This document shows positions 19,664 to 29,889 of a stretch of 64,000 nt of DNA, piece by piece. Location of the stretch: NCBI GenBank assembly GCA_031761405.1, contig JASEVX010000001.1, forward strand, positions 108,203,536 through 108,267,535, given 5' to 3'. Numbering within the stretch: the stretch's first letter is position 1; every line of letters begins with the position of its first letter. The notes under the pieces are model-generated. The model made no database searches. It had not been told where the DNA came from and worked only from the letters and a program-made list of their open reading frames with translations. A program made the position numbers and the translations under genes. Source of the DNA: Serripes groenlandicus (taxonomy: Eukaryota > Mollusca > Bivalvia > Cardiida > Cardiidae).

Positions 19664-20197
19664 CTTCAAAAGAGTGAGACCATGGTTCAATCCCCTTCAA
19701 GAGAGTGAGACCATGGTTCAATCCCCTTCAAGAGAGTGGGACCATGGTTCAATCCCCTTCAAGAGAGTGGGACCATGGTTCAATCCCCTTCAAGAGAGTG
19801 GGACTATGGTTCAATCCCCTTCAAGAGAGTGGGACCATGGTTCAATCCCCTTCAAGATAGTGATACCAAGGTTCAATCCCATTCAAGATAGTGGGATCAC
19901 ATGGTTCAATCCTCTTCAAGATAGTGAGACCATGGTTCAATCCCATTCAAGAGAGTGGGACCATGGTTCAATCCCATTCAAGAGAGTGGGACTATGGTTC
20001 AATCCCCTTCAAGAGAGTGGGACCATGGTTCAATCCCCTTCAAGATAGTGATACCAAGGTTCAATCCCATTCAAGATAGTGGGACCACATGGTTCAATCC
20101 CCTTCAAGATAGTGAGACCATGGTTCAATCCCATTCAAGAGAGTGAGACCATGATTCAATCCCCTTCAAGAGAGTGAGACCATGGTTCAATCCCCTG
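19664..20197 (+). repeat. 31-bp minisatellite with higher-order order
   Basis: The unit is GAGTGAGACCATGGTTCAAT + CCCCTTCAAGA, about 17 copies. Variant units (GATACCAAGGTTCAATCCC followed by an ACATGG unit with inserted bases) recur at about 19860 and 20050, giving a higher-order period near 190 bp. Because 31 is not a multiple of 3 and the unit has no plus-strand stop, all three plus frames stay open. The resulting 60-134-codon frames are artefacts. Confidence 0.92.
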
Positions 20198-20212
20198 TCA
20201 GTATAAAGTTAC

Positions 20213-20460
20213 TCATCTTAAAGGTGCTGAGCTCCAAATTTTAAATAGTATAGTCAAGGTTTTAAAACTATTCAAAGGTTGTCTTGAAATATTAGAATCA
20301 TAATTCTGGGATAAAATTAGAGTAATAATTTCGCTCTCCAGTACAATTAACATCTAAATTTTGAACTTTTATGCTTCATTTTTACTTGGTAGACAAAAGG
20401 CATTCCACAATAACCGCCAAAACTTTTGTTCTATTGGTATTTCATACCATTTCTAACTTA
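20213..20460 (+). mobile_element. AAGGTGCTGA element (M3), one end lost
   Basis: TTAAAGGTGCTGAGCTCC opens it, followed by TTCAAAGGTTGTCTTGAAAT and GGGATAAAATTAGAG. It matches the copy at 39278-39611. The right terminus is replaced by a decayed SINE. Confidence 0.6.
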
Positions 20461-20469
20461 TTATTACAT

Positions 20470-20720
20470 CGAGGCCACACTTTACTTATTCATGACCCCT
20501 AGGTAAAACAACCAGTACAAGGGTAGGAAATATGCCTTGCCGTACAGCACTCCCCATGTGGGGATCCAAGTTGTGGTTGCCTGGTTCCCAATTCCCCCAG
20601 GGTTGATTCCTACCAGCAAAAGCTGAGATTAAACCTTGGACAATAGCATACAGCCATGGCAGATTCCGCATATATAAAACTGAAATACTGTTGGCAGCAA
20701 TGTCAAACTCAAGTGAATCA
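20470..20720 (-). mobile_element. Decayed V-SINE-like SINE
   Basis: TTACTTATTCATGACCCCTAGG, AACCAGTACAAGGGTAGGAAA and GCCTTGCCGTACAGCACTCC match the body of the 30442-30675 copy. The remainder is scrambled, with another tail in plus orientation (AAAACTGAAATACTG). Confidence 0.5.
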
Positions 20721-20947
20721 AATCAAACCTTTGTTAAAGCCACCATGAAAAAGCATTAACATCACACAGATTAGATCAAAGAAGATAGCATAACAACCAC
20801 AGCATAATTAATTCTGCTTAAATTAAACAGTTAAATGGCCAAGTCTTTCCAAAGGTTTCTATTTCAAAAGAATGTGACATTAAACACATAAACTTTCGTC
20901 TTTTTTATGACCTAACTGAACATCTACAAAAGATCTCGTCTTATTTT

Positions 20948-21236
20948 AAACCCATCACCATATTCAGAAGTATTTTCACGCAACAATCTGCTGCAGAACA
21001 CTTTTGAAAACATTGATGCAAAAAGAAATATTGCTCATCAGCATTTTCTCCTTTTTCATAATGATCTTTTCAATAACTGTACTTTTATACTATCCAGAAA
21101 TTTAACTGGCAAATCAGGAAAAGTGGGATGACAATTTTGATACAAAGTTAATCATTTATTGGAAATTTCTCCTTTTCCATCAAGAAGTTGTTGGCTGCAA
21201 ATGCTTCAAATATTGTCTGTATCAGGAAAGGGTTAA
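20948..21236. mobile_element. M1 MITE, old composite
   Basis: CTGCTGCAGAACACTTTTGAAAAC with a decayed hairpin, then a second hairpin half TTGGAAATTTCTCCTTTTCC. It ends TATCAGGAAAGGGTTAA. Probably two merged old copies. Confidence 0.5.
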
Positions 21237-21526
21237 ACCTTTTGAAAGTATGAATATATTTTATTGACAGTTGCCTATCTATCTTATACTTCAAACATTA
21301 TGTGAGTATGAAACAGTTACAATGTGTTATACTTCTACAGCAAACAATTCTAAAGCAGAGTTAATTAAGTAATAGAACCTTAGTTTCTCCTACCTTCATA
21401 TTGTGTAAAATGTGTCTGTATATTGCAAAGGATTTGTTTTCATTTGACTAATTTTGAAACAGAGGACAATAAGGAATAGTTGGTGAAAAGTGTCCATTTT
21501 AATTAAGGGAATGCAAATAGCAAAGT

Positions 21527-21686
21527 TTAAACCCTTTCCCACACACAGGCACTTTCTAATTCCTCTGCAGAGAATGACTTTTGAAATTATTATAACAAAA
21601 GTTGAAAAGATTCCTCATAGTGAGCAATTCTCCTTTTGCCAAACATTTTCATCTTGATTAAATAGTTAAGTTGTCTGCTGCAGCAA
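21527..21686 (-). mobile_element. M1 MITE, right end lost
   Basis: TTTAAACCCTTTCCCACACACAG opens it, and the hairpin halves AACAAAAGTTGAAAAG and CAATTCTCCTTTTGCC are visible. It ends at CTGCTGCAG. Confidence 0.6.
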
Positions 21687-21898
21687 AGATTGAGATCAGA
21701 CCGTGTCTCCACACAGACTTATCAGGATATTCCATGTTTCCCAGCTAATCCTTCAACCTTGAATGTCTCTGAAGTATTAGTTAAATGAGTTTGGCCAAAA
21801 CTGGTCATACAAATATGCAATTATATCGTTAATGCCTTTAATTTTTGAAACCTCCAGAGGCCTTTTTATCCCAATTGTCCTGCCCCATTTCATTATCA

Positions 21899-22062
21899 TG
21901 AACTCTTTCTCACATACATAAAACCTGCAGCAGACAACTTTGAAAACATATAGGCAAATATAGCAAGCCACTGTTAATGAAAGTATTATATATTTATTGA
22001 ATACATACAAAAGTTGTCTGCTGCAGAGGCAACATAAAAAGTCTGTATATTGGAAAGGATTT
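21899..22062 (+). mobile_element. M1 MITE without hairpin
   Basis: TGAACTCTTTCTCACATAC and CTGCAGCAGACAAC at the left. The arm reaches TATTGAATACATAC and jumps to AAAAGTTGTCTGCTGCAG. The hairpin is cleanly missing. Confidence 0.6.
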
Positions 22063-22245
22063 AGAGATAGAGATCTTGTACTGTTATAGGTAATCAGACA
22101 TACTGATATATCTCATATTTCCTATGAATAAATAATCATTTCAATGTCACCAGTGAATGATGACACTTGTGAACTGTTTAACCATTACTGTGATCATTTG
22201 TCACATCATGCCAGTTGCATGATCTTGCCTAAATTAAAAAGTTCT

Positions 22246-22494
22246 TCAACCCTTTCCAACACAGACTTTTTTTTTACAGCAGACAACTTTTAAAATCATA
22301 TAATTTAGGCAAAATTAATGAATTTTTTTAATGAAAGAAAGCAATTATTATTAAAAGAATAGAGTTGAAAAGATTGTGTGGCAAAAGAAGAAAATGATTC
22401 TTTATGAACAATCTGAACAATCTCTCCTTAATGTCACAATGTAATCAAAGGTCATTTGCTTCAAACAAGTCAGAACGTAAGTAGGAAAATATTA
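22246..22494 (+). mobile_element. M1 MITE, decayed
   Basis: CAACCCTTTCCAACACAG at the left, TAGAGTTGAAAAGATTGTGTGGC in the middle, and AAGTAGGAAAATATTAA at the right. Poly-T replaces the left CTGC block. Confidence 0.5.
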
Positions 22495-22523
22495 ATACTC
22501 CTACCTGCAGAAGACAACTTCTA

Positions 22524-22790
22524 ACAAGAGTGCCGAAAGCGAAGGCCAACACTCGTCTGCTATTTTCTGATTAAAAAAAGGGGCATTTAAAGTAACTGAA
22601 TAATTATTTAAGCCACTTGGTATAGAAATGCATATTGTTCCTAGGAACATATGTACCACATTTCATTTGAAAATGTTGAATGCATTTATTAGTTATGAGG
22701 TATGGTTAAAGTTTTGTGATGTCGCCAATGGTATCACAATACCCAACTTTTTTTCTTAAAAAAACAGGCAATCTAAAAATATGTTTTTCC
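22524..22790 (+). mobile_element. ACAAGA-type element
   Basis: ACAAGAGTGCCGAAAGCGAAGG opens it, followed by CCAACACTCGTCTGC. It shares GGGGCATTTAAAGTAACTG and AACATATGTACCACATTTCATTTG with the 14688 copy. It begins inside an M1 left arm (ACCTGCAGAAGACAACTTCT). The right end is not clear. Confidence 0.6.
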
Positions 22791-22869
22791 ATCAATTCTT
22801 ATAAATGAACATGAGATGTTTTACTTCTTGTGTGAATGCAAACTTTCCAAATCTGTATGAGGGGTAAAA

Positions 22870-23083
22870 GACAAATCAAACACTAATGGTAGGGAACCTG
22901 CAATCTTCGAGACCTAGACTCACCACAGTGCAACCTGTGATGCCTTGATACAATTTGATCATGATCATCCTCTCCAGACAAATCAAACACTAATGGTAGG
23001 GAACCTGCAATCTTCGAGACCTAGACTCACCACAGTGCAACCTGTGATGCCTTGATACAATTTGATCATGATCAACGTCTCCA
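22870..23083. repeat. 107-bp tandem duplication
   Basis: Units 22870-22976 and 22977-23083 differ at about two bases (CATCCTCTCC against CAACGTCTCC). GACAAATCAAACACTAATGG starts both. It is a very recent event. Confidence 0.92.
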
Positions 23084-23204
23084 GCCATTCAGTCTCAATT
23101 ACAACAAATATACAGCACACAACAAAAAGTATTAAAAAAACATTGTGGTTAATTTGACATTTTCGAAACGTGTCTGCTGCATAAGAGTCAGATATCATAT
23201 ATCG

Positions 23205-23395
23205 TTAACCGTTTCCCTCGTATAGACGCTTTCGGACGCCTCTGCAGCAGACTGTGCTTTCTATTTCTCCTTTTGCCACAATGTTTTCAATTCTATTCAA
23301 TATTTAAACTTTTATTTATAGAGATTTTCCATATTTCCCCCCAGATTATTTCAAAGTCGTCTGCTGCAGATTTGTTGTATGTGGGAAAGTGCTAA
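23205..23395 (-). mobile_element. M1 MITE, hairpin half deleted
   Basis: TTAACCGTTTCCCTCGTATAG and GACGCTTTCGGACGCCTCTGC at the left. One hairpin arm is gone, and it ends GTGGGAAAGTGCTAA. A right-arm remnant of another M1 precedes it (about 23091-23190). Confidence 0.72.
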
Positions 23396-23400
23396 ACCAG

Positions 23401-23572
23401 TTAACCCTCATACAACCATTCTGCAGCAGACGACTTTGAACATACTTTGTCAAAAAATAAAAAATCTCTATAATTGAATGGATAACCTATGACTAAAAGT
23501 GGAAAACATTGTGTCAAAAGGAGAAATTGCTCGTTTTGAGCAATTTCTTCTTTTGTCACTATGTTTTCACCC
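23401..23572 (+). mobile_element. M1 MITE, right end lost
   Basis: TTAACCCTCATACAACC (shortened terminus), full left arm and hairpin, breaking off at CTATGTTTTCACCCTC. The 74-codon frame from 23499 crosses this break and has no domain. Confidence 0.72.
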
Positions 23573-24057
23573 TCAACAGTTGCATTACTTTGTAGAATGT
23601 GAACATGGTGCTAAACAGGAAATGTTGCATCATAAACATGTTACACAACATCACTTTATCATCTCTTCGTCCATAAATCATAGCAATGGGCAGATTTATA
23701 GCAGGAATACACTTTACATATGAAAATAATTAAAAAAAATATTTGTGCAAGAAAACATGTCCTGATAATCTATCCTTTTTACACACTACCTTTGAAACTT
23801 CTGCTGCAGACAATGATTGAAAACATTGTCGGAAAAAGAGAAATTGCATAAAATGACATCATTCACAAAAAAAATCTGTAGAAAAATAGCCTCCCTCTGA
23901 GAACTTTCTGAATGTGTTATCAACTATAGGTATTTTGTATAAAGCATAAATGGTCAGCTTACAAATGCATCACTATTTTATTTTGAGGCAATTGTATGGT
24001 TAGTATTCGGAAAATTGTTTACTTACTCAAAGTCCTTATACAACAAGAACTATCACT
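23573..24057. other. No clear feature
   Basis: Only M1-like words near 23780-23850 (CTTCTGCTGCAGACAATG, GAAAACATTGTCGG). The rest is featureless AT-rich DNA. Confidence 0.3.
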
Positions 24058-25147
24058 GAAGATGATAAATACCCCCAAAACAGCACCTCGACTCAAAATA
24101 TGGCTTCCGACTGACCGACCGATAGGTAGTCCTATTAGATAGTACTCATTTTGACCTCTGTGTGTGACCTTCACCTTTGAGCCACCTCATCATGGTGAAC
24201 ATGTGTGTCCAGTAACTTGAGAATCCTAAGATGCATGGTTGAGATGCGGACCGAACAAGGTAGTCCTATCAAACAGTACTCATTTTAACCTTTGACCTCT
24301 GAGTGTGACCTTGACCTTTGAGGCACGAGCCACCTCATCATGGTGACCATGTGTGCCCAGTAACTTGAGAATCCTATGATGCATGGTTGAGATGCGGACC
24401 GGACAAGGTAGTCCTATCAAACAGTACTCATTTTGACCTTTGACCTCTGAGTGTGACCTTGACCTTTGAGACACCTCATCATGGTGACCATGTGTGTCCA
24501 GTAACTTGAGAATCCTGAGATGCATGGTTGAGATGTGGGCCAGACATTAGGTAGTCCTATCAAACAGTACTCTTTTGACCTTTGACCCTTTGACCTCTGT
24601 GTGTCCTTTCAAATAGTACTCATTTCAACCTTTGACATGCAAGTGTAACCATGACATTTGAGGTACAGGCCTTGGTCGTGTGCGCGACATGCCGCCTTAT
24701 CATGGTGAATGTTTGTGCCAAGTTTCTTTGAAATCCTATGATGCATGGTTGAAATGCAGGCCGGACAAGGTACAGTCCTTTCAAATAGTACTCATTTCAA
24801 CCTTTGACATGCAAGACTTTAGTGTAACCATGACATTTGCGGTACAGGCCTGGGTCTTAAGCGCGCACGCCGCCTCATCATGGTGAATGTTTGTGCCAAG
24901 TTTCGTTCAAAGACAAGACAAGACAGACAGATAGACGGACAGACGTAAAAGGGCTATAACATGCAATTGTAAGACCTTTAGGTTATGCACATCTCCTCTT
25001 GGTATAGAAGCTTCATGTAAAATTTTATTGAATTCCATCCAATGGTTTGTAAGAAATAGGCCGGACAAAATATGGCTTCCGACCGACCTACAAACACAGT
25101 GACTCCTATATACCCCCCAAAACTTTGTTTTTTGGGGCGATAAAAAC
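24058..25147 (+). mobile_element. Tandem-core element with GACAGAC tail
   Basis: ATACCCCCAAAACAGCACC at the left. About five related ~120-bp units contain GGTAGTCCTATCAAACAGTAC, TGACCTTTGACCTCTG and CATCATGGTGA. Then GACAAGACAGACAGATAGACGG, a coding-free spacer and the end hairpin TATACCCCCCAAAAC... TTTTGGGGCGATAAAA. Same general layout as 7590-9151 with unrelated core units. Confidence 0.65.
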
Positions 25148-25229
25148 AATTAAAATGGGTATGTTTTTGAAGGTCATATTCCAGAATCATTTCATGAAAT
25201 GGGAATTTGCAAAAACCAAGAACCAGGAA

Positions 25230-25459
25230 TTAACCCTTTCCCTCATACGACAATTATGCAGCAGACGACTTTGAACATATTTTCTCAAAAAATAGAAAAT
25301 CTCTATAATTGAATGGATAACCTATGACTAAAAGTAGAAAACATTGTGGCAAAAGCAGAAATTGCTCGTTTTGAGCAATTTCTTCTTTTGTCACCATGTC
25401 TTCAAAAAGCTGTCTGCTGCAAAGGCGTCAGAAAGCGTCTATATGAGGGAAAGGGTTAA
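25230..25459 (+). mobile_element. M1 MITE, complete
   Basis: 230 bp with TTAA at both ends, TCATACGACAATTATGCAGC at the left, apex GCTCGTTTTGAGC, and GGCGTCAGAAAGCGTC. Confidence 0.93.
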
Positions 25460-25617
25460 TTAAAACACATATTTAAGAATCAAATTATGGGTCTAAAATA
25501 ACTCTATAACATCATGAATTATTTTGGCAGGTTATCTTGCTGCATCTATTTTCAAGTGTTGTATGTGACTGGGTGCATAACATGCATTAGGCAGAGCTCT
25601 AGGTAAGGGAGCTCTAG

Positions 25618-25805
25618 TTAACGGGCAATTTTCATGTTAAAAATCCTTATTTGACATTCAAACCCTCAGTTGTGGGTACTCAAAAGAATCGTCTTAGCGA
25701 GACGATTCTTTTGAGTACCCACAACATAGGATTTCGTTGAGTAATAAGATAAATATTGCGGGGGGGGGAAAAGACCTGTTCACTCCCTCTTATCTAGTCC
25801 TCTGC
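25618..25805. mobile_element. M2 hairpin element
   Basis: 25-bp perfect arms at 25670-25694 and 25700-25724 (GTGGGTACTCAAAAGAATCG and complement) with a 5-base loop. Outer arms are diverged (AAATCCTTATTTGACATTC against GAGTAATAAGATAAATATTG). G9 follows at 25760. It ends CTCTTATCTAGTCCTCTG. Second hairpin family of the window. Confidence 0.75.
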
Positions 25806-25913
25806 ATGATTAGGTCTTGTGAGAAAAATCATCTAATCATGCATGCATACACAAATAGATGGAATGGCATTCACTGATATAGTAGTTATAAATAAGAGTG
25901 ATGTGGCGATTAA

Positions 25914-26177
25914 AAGTTTCCCACTTGCAGACACATTTCATCACGTCTGCAAAGTAAATATTTTTGAAAACATTGTAGCAAAAGGAGAAATTGCTAATTA
26001 TGAGTTTTCCTACTTTTGCCACATATTGTACTAACATTAAAATTTTGAGAAATTTGTCCTTTTGGAACTTAAGTTGTTTTCAACTCTATTCAAAATTAAT
26101 TCATTAAATCATTTTCAATATTTTTGGCCAGACTGATTTTCAGGGTCATTGCATTTGTTGTATGTGAGAAAGGGTTT
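25914..26177 (-). mobile_element. M1 MITE, old
   Basis: GTTTCCCACTTGCAGACAC at the left. The hairpin CATTGTAGCAAAAGGAG... is imperfect, and TTTTCAACTCTATTC marks the arm. It ends GTATGTGAGAAAGGGTTTA. Confidence 0.6.
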
Positions 26178-26270
26178 ATCTATGAAGAAATACTTTTTAG
26201 TATAAAGCTCATCAAGGCTGCACTATGAATTGTTATCATATCTAAGAACCATAGACTATAACAGTTACAG

Positions 26271-26570
26271 TAACCCACATACAACACTGCAGCACTCAAC
26301 TTTGAAAATATCAGCAAAAACACAGACAATCCCTATAAACGAAGGTTTAATTACTGAAACAAGATGAAAACATTATACGAGGCGAATGGAGAAATTGCTC
26401 ACCAATAATGTTTTCAAAAGTCATCTGCTTTCGATGCATGACAGAAAGCCTATATATTTGCCTGCGTGACATGCTTAGGCTGATCCGGGTAGATACTTTA
26501 CGCAGAGTCCACAATGTTTAGTTTTTTTCATGGAACGGCTCATATATATATGTGTGTGGGAAAGGATTAA
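26271..26570 (+). mobile_element. M1 MITE with an inserted segment
   Basis: GTAACCCACATACAAC and GCAGCACTCAAC at the left. A foreign segment of about 85 bp (26460-26545) separates GAAAGCCTATATA from GTGTGTGGGAAAGGATTAA. The right TTAA is shared with the next copy. Confidence 0.55.
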
Positions 26571-26796
26571 CCCTTTCTCTCATACAGCAATTTTGCAGCA
26601 GACGACTTTGAACGTATTTTGTCAAAAAATAGAAAATCTCCATAATTGAATGGATAACCTATGACAAAAAGTGGAAAACATTGTGGCAAAAGGAGAAATT
26701 GCACGTTTTGTGCAATTTCTTCTTTTGTCACTATGTTTTCAAAAAGCTGTCTGCTGCAGAGGCGTCAAAAAGCGTCTATATGAGGGAAAGGGTTAA
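26567..26796 (+). mobile_element. M1 MITE, young subfamily, complete
   Basis: 230 bp, TTAA at 26567 and 26793, apex GCACGTTTTGTGC. Its left TTAA is also the right end of the older copy, so it used that copy's target site. Confidence 0.92.
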
Positions 26797-26921
26797 AACA
26801 AAATCACAGGTGAGGTTATAAGGAATCTAATACAGTCATTAACAAACAATAATCTCCCATTTTGTCATCAGATTTCAAGGATGACCCCAGTCTATGTATA
26901 ATCTGCTTCATCATTGTACCT

Positions 26922-27098
26922 CTGTCCCACATGCAGACCCATTTTGTCTCATCTTGATGAGAAATTTCTCCCTTTGCCACAATGTTTTCAATTTTATTTA
27001 ATTACAAGTCATATCTTTATTTATAATTCCTTTTCCTATGTTGCCAAGATTTTTCATATTTGTATATGGCAGAATTATTGTATGTGGGAAAGGGTTAA
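26922..27098 (-). mobile_element. M1 MITE, hairpin half lost
   Basis: CTGTCCCACATGCAGACCC at the left, GAGAAATTTCTCCCTTTGCC in the middle, and GTATGTGGGAAAGGGTTAA at the right. Confidence 0.65.
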
Positions 27099-27238
27099 CT
27101 TATGTAACATAGTTTTCCAATTAACATCTTCATGTTTTATGCAGCTTGAAAAACTACTTCAGTTACATAACAACATTTTCTGGTTAAATTAGTAGTACAA
27201 CAGACAAATTAATCCCTCACAATCACAGCTACAGATAA

Positions 27239-27637
27239 CAGTGTGTGTATACCACGGGACTTTTGACGTCATATTTGCATGGTCAGACAGCAAAAATAGC
27301 TCTTGATAAAAATGTAAAAACAATGGTAACATTTTTATTTCTTCACTCTTTTTAATGAAACATCGCGCAGTCTACGCCGCTTACAATGTCCTATCTCCGG
27401 TTGTTTACAGGAGTTTGATTGGTGGTCTAGTTTTTTCAAACACTTCGACGAACCTGTTCTCAAAATCCAGTTGAAAAACCGGAGATAGGGCTCTGTAAGT
27501 GGCGTAGACTGCGCCATGTTTCATTAAAAATGATGAAAAAAAAAAAATTACCTTTGTTTTTACTTTTAAACCGAAGTAAAATATTTCTGTGCACCGTAGC
27601 ATTTGTGACGTCAAAGGCACGTGGTATACACACACTG
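27239..27637. mobile_element. Foldback element with CRE octamers in its ends
   Basis: CAGTGTGTGTATACCACG (27239-27256) is exactly complemented at the right end. The terminal arms pair over about 33 bp. A second inner pair links about 27354-27411 with 27477-27536 (GTAGACTGCGC, GGAGATAGG). Both ends carry TGACGTCA (27264-27271 and 27606-27613). GATAA abuts both ends and may be the target duplication. No coding frame is credible. Confidence 0.8.
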
Positions 27638-27654
27638 GATAAGGAGCCTTATGC

Positions 27655-27835
27655 TTGTTCTAAAATCCTTATTTTATCTCTCTTTTTATCCGCTAAACCT
27701 ATTTTATGGGTACTCAAAAGAATCGTCTCAATGAGACGATTCTTTTGAGTACCCACAACATAGGGTTTGGTTGGATAATAAGAGAGATATTGTGGGGAAA
27801 AGAGCTGTAAACCCCTCCTTATCTGGACCTCTGAT
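27655..27835. mobile_element. M2 hairpin element, best copy
   Basis: 24-bp perfect arms at 27707-27730 and 27732-27755 with a single-base loop. Outer right part GGTTTGGTTGGATAATAAGAG, GGGGAAAAGAGCTGTAAACCC and CTTATCTGGACCTCTG. The left outer arm is diverged. Decayed relatives lie at 16240, 37805, 42245 and 44340. Confidence 0.8.
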
Positions 27836-28019
27836 TTTATCCTCTAAACCTTTTGAGAATACCCTTATAGACACCCTGTGTTCAATCTACAATGTTAGAT
27901 TGAGGTTTGGAAATGTCTAACATGACTGTTGCACATTTTCGAGAGCTACTGTTGTATAGGTGAAAGGTTTTGAATTGAACTACCTACTGTTTGGAAAATC
28001 GCATCTAAGCTACCAAAGC

Positions 28020-28740
28020 AAAAAATGTAGCCACCCGAGTGTTCATGAGATTTTCCTTCAATTTGACCTGGTGACCTAGTTTTTGACCGGACATGCCCTA
28101 TATTCAAACTCCTTTGTCCGGTTTTCTGGCTGCCCTAGAGTGGTAGGTACAATGGGTGATTACCAAAGACAAGCATGTTGTATGGTATACAATAGGAACC
28201 TGGGGACGTAACCAGATCTATAGGCAAACTACAGCCTTAGCAACGGCAATGACATCACAATCAATAACCCTAGCAATGCTATTGACATCTAAATATAATG
28301 TCAGATGAACATAACTCAATGTGGGATCTGACTTACTGGTCATTTGCTCAAACTAGCTAGTCTGGTTCTTACATCTCTGTCCCTGATTCTGATTGTCATG
28401 ATTAGAAACACTGAAACACTTTGTTTCATCATGCTTATTCAGTCTACTTTGCTCACATACCCTGCTAGATAGGAGGATATAGTTGCTGTAAGTTCTAAAA
28501 TTAGAATCATTAACAGCAACATATACATCTAAAAATAGAACTTGCAGCACTAGTCTGCATAACCCTTCCAAAAATTGATCTAGCTGCATCCAGCCTCTAA
28601 AAATAGAGCTGGAAACAACACATTTCTTAAAATAGAATGGGTGGCTACATTGTTCTAAATATAGAATTGGTAGCTAACATTGTTCTATAAATAGAACTTG
28701 TGTCTCCAGGTGGCTACATGGTGGCTACTAGGGTATACAT
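28020..28740. repeat. Degenerate ~29-34-bp repeat carrying CTAWWWWTAG boxes
   Basis: Six boxes: 28495-28504, 28529-28538, 28597-28606, 28626-28635, 28655-28664 and 28685-28694, spaced 34, 68, 29, 29 and 30 bp. Each is wrapped as TTCT-AT-rich-AGAA and several are followed by GGTGGCTAC or TGGTAGCTA. Five of six fit the MEF2 consensus YTAWWWWTAR; the fourth has CTTAAAATAG. TGTAGCCACC at about 28027 is the complement of the right-side GGTGGCTACA, so this may be one inverted-repeat element. Confidence 0.5.
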
Positions 28741-28879
28741 AGTGCGAAACAATTATGGTTGATATGGTGGTTAAAACCATATCAACTGCAAACGTTGTTT
28801 GCATTTAGGAACAGACAACTTCCTTCTGAAGAGTTCAAACTGTTGAACGAAACCGGTTAGGGCAGTCAAGTCAACTTAG

Positions 28880-29339
28880 AAGCATGTCTCCTTTGGCTCA
28901 CTTCAGCCAAATTCTCATATATGCAAACTTAGCCTAGAAATCATATAGACAAATATTCTGACCAAGTTTCAACATGTTCATGTTAAAAATGCAGCACAAT
29001 TTTCCTTCAATTTGACCTTGTGATCTAGTTTTTGAATGGATATGACCTATATTTGAAATTAGTCTAGATATCATCAAGACAATTATTCTAAAACAGTTTC
29101 AACATGCTCAAATTAAAAGTTCAGCCTATAGAGTGTTCACAAGATTTTCCTTCAATTTGATCTTGAGACCTAGTTTTTGACCTCACAAGACCCAGTTTCA
29201 AACTTGGCCAAGATTTAATAAAGATGTATGTATTGATAATCCTTCATGAAGATTGGATGCAAAATGTTGCCTGTAGCGTTCACAAGCCAATTGTAGACGA
29301 CGCATAATGAATGACGGACGGATGCAGGTGAGCTAATAA
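28880..29339 (+). mobile_element. ACAAGA-class element, left end unclear
   Basis: Repeated ~110-bp units contain TTTTCCTTCAATTTGA and CTAGTTTTTGA (about 28990, 29145; a third at 28050). It ends GACGGACGGATGCAGGTGAGC and TAATAAAA, like the GGTGAGCTAAAA ends at 50315 and 59440. Confidence 0.6.
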
Positions 29340-29658
29340 AATTTTGAAGAGACTTAACAGGGCATATTAGGTCATTTGTTAAAAAAATATCTTTGCCCCA
29401 AATTTAAGTAGTTTTTATTCAATAACAACATATAGCCATTACTGAGATAATGTTTTTCATGTGTTTGAAGTTTTAGTATTTCCAATAAAAAAAGGAATAA
29501 AAACCATTAATTATCTCTCCAACCAAGTTACATCACAAGTACTGGTGGGTTCATAGTGGTTTTATTTTTTTCTATCAGATAGACAGCACTAGATGAAAGA
29601 AGCTCTTCAACACAAACGTCCTTGTTTCTTTAATTTAACATTTGTTGTAGGTACCCAT
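29340..29658. other. No recognised feature
   Basis: AT-rich; no repeat, hairpin or long frame seen. Confidence 0.35.
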
Positions 29659-29889
29659 TTAGCCTTTCCCTTATACAGGTGCAACCTGATACCTGTGCAG
29701 TTAACAACTTTTGAAAACATTGTGGCAAAAGGAGAAATCTCTTAAAGGGCAATTTCATTTTTTACCACAATGTTTTTCAACTCTATTCAATAATAAAACT
29801 CTCATTTATGGAGATGTTTTATATTTTTGCCAATATGTTTGCCAAGTCGTCCGCATAAGATATATAAGTTATAAGTGGAAAAGGGTTAA
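29659..29889 (-). mobile_element. M1 MITE
   Basis: TTAGCCTTTCCCTTATACAGG to GTGGAAAAGGGTTAA. The hairpin GTGGCAAAAGGAGAAATCTC is imperfect. The arm is TTCAATAATAAAACTCTC. Confidence 0.72.

Noticed and set aside
19644..20048. 134-codon frame WFNPLQES-like repeat protein
   Set aside because: Artefact of the stop-free 31-bp array; all three plus frames give similar peptides.
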